In this document: one piece after another, positions 6,869 to 10,710 of the stretch | Numbering within the stretch: the first letter of the stretch is position 1 | Layout: each line of letters opens with the position of its first letter | NCBI GenBank assembly: GCA_012727745.1 | Contig: JAAYGJ010000171.1 | Span: forward strand, 1-10,710 | Source of the DNA: Clostridia bacterium | GTDB lineage: Bacteria; Bacillota; DSM-521; Neomoorellales; Neomoorellaceae | Length of the DNA: 10,710 bases | Reading direction: 5' to 3' | Notes under the pieces: model-generated | Databases searched by the model: none | Seen by the model: only the letters and a program-made list of their open reading frames with translations | Told to the model about the DNA's origin: nothing | Program-made: the position numbers and the translations under genes

Positions 6869-7807
6869 TTAGATAGCAAAAACATGTTTGCCAATGGTAG
6901 TGATAATCGTCCGGGTCCAGACCCATTGCCCCGGCGGCACTTTAGCCGCATTCCAGAAGTAGAGGGCACCGCCGCTGGGGTCAGAGCCCCGCAAGGCCTC
7001 CCGGGCAGCCTGGTAAGCAGTAGCATCGGGGGTCAAGTAAAACTGACCGTCGTTTACTGAAGTAAAAGCGTCTACCTCAAAGATGACATCGCGGATAGTG
7101 TTGGGGAAGCGGCTGTCGCGTACGCGATTGAGGACTACTGCCGCTACCGCTACCTGGCCGGCATAAGGTTCACCGCGGGCTTCCCCGTAAACTACTCGTG
7201 CCAGCAATTCCAGATCAGCGGCGTTTTCCGAGGGAACATTTCCCCGGGAGTTATTTGACCCTGAACTGGTTAGACGTAGAATCTGGCCGGGGTAAATATC
7301 ATCGCCACTTAAACCGTTGATAGCTTTGAGCTGTGCGACAGAGAGGCCGAAACGCTGGCCGATGAGGTAGAGAGTATCACCGCGCTGGACCACATAGGTA
7401 GTGGGATTACCGATTTGGCCTTGTCCGGGTATGGTAAGACGCTGGCCTGGATAAATCATAGTGCTACTTAAGTTATTTGCTTGTTGAAGTTCCCAGGCGC
7501 TGATCCCATAGCGTTGGCCAATTAAGTAGAGGCTATCTCCGGGTTGTACTATGTAAGTATTACCACCCTGATTAGGGATCCAGAGGGTTTGGCCTGGATA
7601 AATCATGGTGCTACTTAAGTTATTTGCTTGTTGGAGTTCCCAGGCGCTGACCCCGTAGCGCTGGCCGATCAGATAAAGAGTGTCACCGGGTTGAACGGTA
7701 TAACTGGCGGCTGTTGCTATAATGGGGCATATGATGAGACTGGCCAACAGGATGATCGTCAGAATTAACAGTCGCAAACGTTTAAACTTAATTCTGAAAA
7801 TTACCAT
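6869..7807 (-). CDS. Secreted triple-LysM SleB-type cell-wall hydrolase
   Basis: Predicted peptidoglycan (spore cortex) hydrolase of the SleB/CwlJ Hydrolase_2 family. The 312-aa product has a basic N-terminus and hydrophobic signal (about 1-34, cleavage likely after ATAA). Three LysM peptidoglycan-binding modules follow at about 36-79, 85-128 and 137-181, then a Ser/Asn/Gly linker and a catalytic domain at about 196-312. That domain contains YGEARGEP, with E209 the candidate catalytic Glu, and GQVAVAAVVLNRV. ATG 7807 is chosen because it precedes a proper signal peptide and AAGGAG (7811-7816) lies just upstream, although 3 nt is a short spacing. The longer open frame back to 7912 would contain the promoter. 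B. subtilis SleB has a PG_binding_1 domain instead of LysM, so the symbol is withheld. It is divergent from yabG. LysM 1 and 2 are near-identical in DNA (separate entry). Confidence 0.93.
   Translation of the reverse strand: MVIFRIKFKRLRLLILTIILLASLIICPIIATAASYTVQPGDTLYLIGQRYGVSAWELQQANNLSSTMIYPGQTLWIPNQGGNTYIVQPGDSLYLIGQRYGISAWELQQANNLSSTMIYPGQRLTIPGQGQIGNPTTYVVQRGDTLYLIGQRFGLSVAQLKAINGLSGDDIYPGQILRLTSSGSNNSRGNVPSENAADLELLARVVYGEARGEPYAGQVAVAAVVLNRVRDSRFPNTIRDVIFEVDAFTSVNDGQFYLTPDATAYQAAREALRGSDPSGGALYFWNAAKVPPGQWVWTRTIITTIGKHVFAI
7444..7666 (-). repeat. 147-bp tandem duplication encoding LysM modules
   Basis: The 76 bases from 7444 recur from 7591 with about 5 differences, an offset of 147 bp or 49 codons. 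They encode the end of LysM 2 and of LysM 1, sharing WELQQANNLSSTMIYPGQ. The third module (YVVQRGDTLYLIG...) has diverged further. Most differences are at third codon positions or are conservative, which points to a fairly recent in-frame duplication or gene conversion. Confidence 0.85.
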
Positions 7808-7855
7808 CAACTCCTTAAGTATGGTTTTTCTAGCTAGGTTTTCCAGCGCAACACT

Positions 7856-7884
7856 ATTATATATAAAGTTAACCATAACGTCAT
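7856..7884 (-). promoter_or_regulatory. Candidate promoter of the SleB-type hydrolase
   Basis: On the minus strand ATGACG (7879-7884) and a perfect TATAAT (7856-7861) are spaced by 17 nt. The start site would be near 7849, about 40 nt before ATG 7807. It looks sigma-A-like, and I saw no clear sigma-G or sigma-K pattern for this gene. Confidence 0.5.
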
Positions 7885-7977
7885 TGCAAAATGGTTGGTA
7901 ATGCAGGAGCATTATGGTAAGCAGACATAATATCCAGGTTATTGCTGGAAGGCGTTATAATACAAGGATGCCTTCAC

Positions 7978-8004
7978 ACTATCCTGGACGTGGGGCATAG
8001 AATA
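7978..8004 (+). promoter_or_regulatory. Sigma-K-type promoter of yabG
   Basis: CATAGAATA (7996-8004) matches the sigma-K -10 pattern CATAnnnTA exactly, and AC (7978-7979) sits 16 nt upstream as the short -35. The start would be near 8010, about 28 nt before the TTG start. B. subtilis yabG is known to be transcribed by sigma-K in the mother cell, so the match is biologically coherent. Confidence 0.7.
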
Positions 8005-8037
8005 TTATCAGCAAGGCAGTGGGGAGGGAGATAAGGG

Positions 8038-8940
8038 TTGAACGAGATAAAGCCGGGAGATATCGTCGCGCGGAAAAAATATGGTAAAGACCTGTTTTTC
8101 AAAGTAAAGGCTTTGATAATGACAGACTCTGGTAATACTACGGCTTTGTTAAGGGGTATTAACGTCAGGTTGCTTGCTGATGCCCCGCTGGACGATCTGG
8201 AATTACAGCCTGCGGAAGAAGTATTGCGTTACCGTCATACAGATATCCAGAAACACAGCTGTTGTATCAGGCGCATTATCCGGCGGCGTGAAGTTGAGCG
8301 GGATATGCTTTTATATAGGGGAGAAGAGTTAAGAAGCAGGAAGAACGATAATCGGGATGGTTTAGACGGTGAAGGTTTTTTTGAGTCGCCGGGCCGGGTG
8401 TTGCATATTGACGGGGACGAGGAATACCTGGATAAGTGTATTTACACCTACCGACAGCTGCAAATACCGGTCCAGGGCATCTATCTCGATGAAACGCGAC
8501 AGGCAAGTAGAGTAAAAGAATTATTACAGGAATACACCCCTGATATTCTGGTTATAACCGGTCACGATGGCCTGCTTAGGGAGAAAAGCAGTTACAACGA
8601 GTTGGATAATTACCGTAATTCAAAGCACTTTGTTGCTGCAATTAGAGCGGCACGTACACTACGCCCGACCCATGACGATTTGGTCATTTTTGCCGGTGCC
8701 TGCCAATCCCATTATGAGGCTCTGTTAGCAGCAGGGGCTACCTACGCTAGCTCACCCAAACGGGTATTAATTCATGCTTATGATCCGGTTTTTATCGTCG
8801 AACGAATAGCCTATACTTCTATTAGCCAAACGATAGGGCCTGCAGATATCATTAAAGATACGATTACGGGTATCGAAGGGGTCGGCGGAGTGGAGATTAA
8901 AGGAAAACTTCGCCTGGGATACCCTACTTCTTCTTATTGA
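8038..8940 (+). CDS. yabG: Sporulation-specific cysteine protease YabG
   Basis: YabG is a mother-cell protease that processes spore coat proteins (and germination proteins in clostridia). The 300-aa product begins with a KOW/SH3-like segment (about 5-50, KPGDIVARKKYGKD). A charged linker follows, then a protease domain (about 120-290). Candidate catalytic residues are H176 in ITGHDG and C222 in AGACQSHYEAL, the two strongly conserved family blocks. The C-terminal segment with GVGGVEIKGKLRLGYP is also typical. The start is TTG 8038, 7 nt after GGAGGGAG (8023-8030). It is divergent from the SleB-type hydrolase and lies just upstream of veg, as in Bacillus. A sigma-K promoter pattern lies upstream. 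I see no terminator after the stop, so readthrough into veg during sporulation is possible. Length is close to that of B. subtilis YabG (about 290 aa). Confidence 0.95.
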   Translation: MNEIKPGDIVARKKYGKDLFFKVKALIMTDSGNTTALLRGINVRLLADAPLDDLELQPAEEVLRYRHTDIQKHSCCIRRIIRRREVERDMLLYRGEELRSRKNDNRDGLDGEGFFESPGRVLHIDGDEEYLDKCIYTYRQLQIPVQGIYLDETRQASRVKELLQEYTPDILVITGHDGLLREKSSYNELDNYRNSKHFVAAIRAARTLRPTHDDLVIFAGACQSHYEALLAAGATYASSPKRVLIHAYDPVFIVERIAYTSISQTIGPADIIKDTITGIEGVGGVEIKGKLRLGYPTSSY

Positions 8941-8983
8941 ATATTTATCGAGCAATTAAATTAATTTTATAATATAATTATCC

Positions 8984-9012
8984 TTGACAATTATTCTGGT
9001 AGCTAGTAAAAT
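8984..9012 (+). promoter_or_regulatory. veg upstream promoter (P1)
   Basis: TTGACA (8984-8989), a 17-nt spacer and TAAAAT (9007-9012) form a near-consensus sigma-A promoter. An A/T-only stretch (8955-8981) just upstream could act as an UP element. Confidence 0.75.
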
Positions 9013-9024
9013 AATTACTTAAAC

Positions 9025-9053
9025 TTGACACCGCCCTCGGGCTGTTGTATAAT
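9025..9053 (+). promoter_or_regulatory. veg proximal promoter (P2)
   Basis: A perfect TTGACA (9025-9030), a 17-nt spacer and a perfect TATAAT (9048-9053). The start would be near 9060, about 23 nt before the veg TTG codon. It is the strongest promoter in the window by consensus match, in keeping with the well-known strength of B. subtilis Pveg. Confidence 0.9.
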
Positions 9054-9082
9054 AAACGTATGCAGAAAGAGGGTGGTTTTGT

Positions 9083-9361
9083 TTGGCAGGCAAAGAAGTA
9101 CTTGCTACTATCAGAGAGGATCTGGAAAGCCGGGTGGGCCAGAAGGTTAAACTAAAAGCCAATCGCGGTCGTAAAAAAATATTGGAGCAGAGTGGGATTT
9201 TGGAAAAGACTTACCCCAATATTTTTGTTATCCGGTTGGAAGCAAAGAAAAGCCCGGAGCGCCGGGTATCCTTCAGCTATACTGACGTCCTTACCAATAC
9301 AGTAGAATTAACGGTCGAAGGCGATTGTGGTGTTATTAGAAAACTGGGCAAAAATCATTAA
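9083..9361 (+). CDS. veg: Veg family protein
   Basis: A small (92 aa), basic, highly conserved Firmicute protein. In B. subtilis Veg stimulates biofilm gene expression, reportedly by opposing SinR; its biochemical activity is unresolved. The sequence follows the family: an N-terminal helix (about 4-16, IREDLESRVGQ), a basic patch KLKANRGRKK (about 23-32), then beta strands through YPNIFVIRLE (about 44-53) and RRVSFSYTDVLTNTVEL (about 60-76). The fold is expected to be a small SH3-like barrel. The start is TTG 9083, 6 nt after AGAGGGTGG (9068-9076). Two tandem promoters precede it and a terminator stem overlaps its stop, so it is mainly a single-gene transcript. Whether it acts in biofilm control here is unknown; the basic patch suggests nucleic-acid binding. 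Confidence 0.95.
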   Translation: MAGKEVLATIREDLESRVGQKVKLKANRGRKKILEQSGILEKTYPNIFVIRLEAKKSPERRVSFSYTDVLTNTVELTVEGDCGVIRKLGKNH

Positions 9362-9401
9362 AAGGCTACCAGGGGAAACCTGGTAGCCTTTTAATGATTT
9401 T
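9351..9401. terminator. 23-bp perfect stem, likely bidirectional terminator of veg
   Basis: Bases 9351-9373 and 9379-9401 form a perfect 23-bp inverted repeat with a GGAAA loop. The core GGCTACCAGG/CCTGGTAGCC is flanked by AAAA on the left and TTTT on the right, so both strands carry a T-tract. The left arm includes the last codons and TAA stop of veg, putting the hairpin partly inside the gene. Confidence 0.85.
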
Positions 9402-9450
9402 ACGGGGCAGATATAATTAAGAGAGAACGAAAACGCGAAGGTGGGGAATA

Positions 9451-10407
9451 ATGGTCAAAGAAATTAAAAAAATTACTGTACTGGGTACCGGGGTGATGGG
9501 ACACGGCATTGCCCTGGTGTGTGCTCTGGCAGGCTACGACGTATGTTTGTATGGCCGCACTGAAGCCAGCCTGGAGCGCGGCTTAAGTCAGATAAGAGCA
9601 GGGTTGGAAATGCTGGCCAGAGAAAACTGCCTGGGGAAAAACAAAATTGACGGTATTCTTAAAGCTATTAGAGGGGAAACCTCCCTGCTTGTGGCAGTGG
9701 CAGAGGCCGATTTTGTTATTGAAGCAATTGCTGAGGAACTGGCAGTCAAACAGCAAATGTTTAAAGAACTAGACAGGTTGGCCCCGGCAGGGGCAGTACT
9801 TGCTTCCAGTACTTCCGGTTTAAGCCCGAGCCTGCTGGCAGAGGTAACTGCCAATCCGGCCCGAGTCCTGGTAACTCATTTTTGGAATCCGCCCTACCTG
9901 CTGCCTTTAGTCGAAATTGTCCCTGGAAAGAAAACTGCTGCTGTTACCGTGGCAACTGCCAAAGAGCTAATGCTAAAGCTGGGCAAGAAACCTGTCGTTG
10001 TGCAGGACATACCAGGGTTTATCGGCAACCGTTTACAGCTGGCTCTCCTGAGGGAAGCCCTCTATATTGTGGAACAGGGCTGGGCGTCGGCAGAAGACGT
10101 TGACCTGGCAGTTAAGTCCAGTTTTGGCCGCCGCCTGGCAGTGACCGGTCCTCTGGAAAGTGCGGACCTGGGGGGCCTGGATATATTCTACAGTATCCAG
10201 TCCTACCTCAACAAAGAACTGTGCTTAAGCCAAGAACCGTCAGCACTGCTCAAAGCAAAAATAGAGCGGGACGAGCTTGGCGCCAAGACTGGACGCGGTT
10301 TTTATAACTGGCCGGCAGAGCGGCTACAGGCTGTTAAAACTGCTCGCGAAACAGAGTTACTGCGGTTTGAGAGGGTTACCCCTCACCTAGCGCGCCATGA
10401 TGGATGA
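9451..10407 (+). CDS. 3-hydroxyacyl-CoA dehydrogenase family protein
   Basis: NAD-dependent L-3-hydroxyacyl dehydrogenase fold. The 318-aa product has an N-terminal Rossmann domain with TVLGTGVMGHGIA (about 9-21) and a C-terminal 3HCDH helical domain (about 185-290). Catalytic candidates are H143 in THFWNPP and E155 in LVEIVPG (the His-Glu pair), plus N193 in IPGFIGNRLQ. The stretch after the His, WNPPYLLPLVEIVPG, recalls the lambda-crystallin/gulonate and carnitine dehydrogenase branches more than classical fatty-acid enzymes, so the substrate is uncertain. ATG 9451 follows AAGGTGGGG (9438-9446). A TATAAT at 9412-9417 lacks a clear -35, so expression may depend on veg readthrough. No thiolase or crotonase neighbour is visible. 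Intact, of ordinary length for single-domain members. Confidence 0.88.
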   Translation: MVKEIKKITVLGTGVMGHGIALVCALAGYDVCLYGRTEASLERGLSQIRAGLEMLARENCLGKNKIDGILKAIRGETSLLVAVAEADFVIEAIAEELAVKQQMFKELDRLAPAGAVLASSTSGLSPSLLAEVTANPARVLVTHFWNPPYLLPLVEIVPGKKTAAVTVATAKELMLKLGKKPVVVQDIPGFIGNRLQLALLREALYIVEQGWASAEDVDLAVKSSFGRRLAVTGPLESADLGGLDIFYSIQSYLNKELCLSQEPSALLKAKIERDELGAKTGRGFYNWPAERLQAVKTARETELLRFERVTPHLARHDG

Positions 10408-10429
10408 AAACAGACTTTCTACTCCTAGT

Positions 10430-10710
10430 CTATGGTGCGGTGCCAATGTCAGCAATACGCCAGCCGGTAGTGGGTGTTTCCCTTCGTAAAGTCATATAAA
10501 GGACTAGACGGCCACTATCGTGGGTGATAAGGCGTTTAACATTAAGGTCTACTATTACTACATATTTTTTAGTTATATCCTTTTCCTCCTGCCCCGGAAG
10601 ATGGTAGGGCTGGATGCTGATAACTTTGGCCCGGGTTATGTTATTAATCCAGTCAGCGTCATAATTAGCGTAATTATAATTATAGAGGCGGTTATTATCC
10701 ATATTAGTGA
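10430..10710 (-). CDS. C-terminal part of a DUF4829-like protein (partial)
   Basis: A minus-strand reading frame stays open from the right edge to TAG at 10430-10432, giving about 93 residues. The Met codon at 10700-10702 has no Shine-Dalgarno visible, so the gene most likely begins beyond the window. The C-terminal pattern, basic strands followed by TTGWRIADIGTAP, resembles the end of DUF4829/NTF2-like proteins, often secreted or lipoproteins in Clostridia. This assignment is by memory of the motif and is tentative. It converges on the dehydrogenase gene with a 22-nt gap; a weak AGACT/AGTCT hairpin (10413-10431) is the only structure there. Confidence 0.55.
   Translation of the reverse strand, partial: TNMDNNRLYNYNYANYDADWINNITRAKVISIQPYHLPGQEEKDITKKYVVIVDLNVKRLITHDSGRLVLYMTLRRETPTTGWRIADIGTAP

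Noticed and set aside
6836..7060. 74-codon plus-strand frame near the end of the SleB-type gene
   Set aside because: Antisense shadow of the conserved catalytic domain, without a ribosome binding site.
7808..7912. 35-residue N-terminal extension of the SleB-type hydrolase
   Set aside because: It would place the promoter inside the gene and put non-signal sequence before a good signal peptide; AAGGAG lies before ATG 7807.
7956..7961. TATAAT upstream of yabG as a vegetative promoter
   Set aside because: No acceptable -35 box at 16-18 nt; the sigma-K pattern nearer the gene fits better.
9412..9417. TATAAT before the dehydrogenase gene as a full promoter
   Set aside because: The matching -35 position (TTTTAA, 3 of 6) lies inside the veg terminator stem; too weak to list as a feature.

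Overview
The window looks like a chromosomal core segment of an endospore-forming, low-to-mid GC Firmicute, probably a Clostridia lineage (Moorella- or Desulfotomaculum-like; this narrowing is inference). The gene order metG - tatD - yabE-type 3D-domain genes - rsmA - yabG - veg matches the classic Bacillus/Clostridia neighbourhood metS-yabD-yabE-rnmV-ksgA-yabG-veg. YabG is a sporulation protease, and a textbook sigma-K promoter pattern lies in front of it. Shine-Dalgarno sites are strong and start codons vary (GTG for metG and rsmA, TTG for yabG and veg). Vegetative promoters are close to TTGACA-N17/18-TATAAT.

Layout: (1) 1-144, divergent promoters; the rightward one drives metG and the leftward one would serve a gene beyond the left edge. 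(2) 145-2939, metG and tatD in one unit, closed by an intrinsic terminator. (3) 3017-5281, two adjacent paralogous membrane-anchored DUF348/G5/3D-domain proteins with a GC-rich hairpin between them and a terminator after the second. (4) 5306-6804, a promoter, rsmA and a DUF458/YkuK-type RNase H-fold gene 4 nt downstream, closed by a 17-bp-stem terminator. (5) 6869-7807 (minus), a secreted triple-LysM SleB-type cortex/cell-wall hydrolase, divergent from yabG (8038-8940). (6) 8984-9401, veg behind two tandem consensus promoters, ending in a 23-bp perfect stem. (7) 9451-10407, a 3-hydroxyacyl-CoA dehydrogenase-family gene. (8) 10430 to the right edge (minus), the C-terminal part of a probable DUF4829-like protein.

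Themes: translation and RNA quality (MetRS, 16S rRNA dimethyltransferase, TatD nuclease, RNase H-fold protein) are interleaved with cell-wall remodelling, sporulation and germination (two 3D-domain proteins, SleB-type hydrolase, YabG). The rnmV gene often found between yabE and rsmA is absent here, and an RNase H-fold gene sits directly after rsmA instead.

Most of the window is ordinary conserved chromosome. The points most worth a second look are a possible internal translation start in metG that would release its tRNA-binding domain, the sigma-K promoter of yabG, the tandem veg promoters, the degenerate first 3D paralogue, and the rsmA/DUF458 pairing. I saw no mobile element, CRISPR array, tRNA or rRNA.
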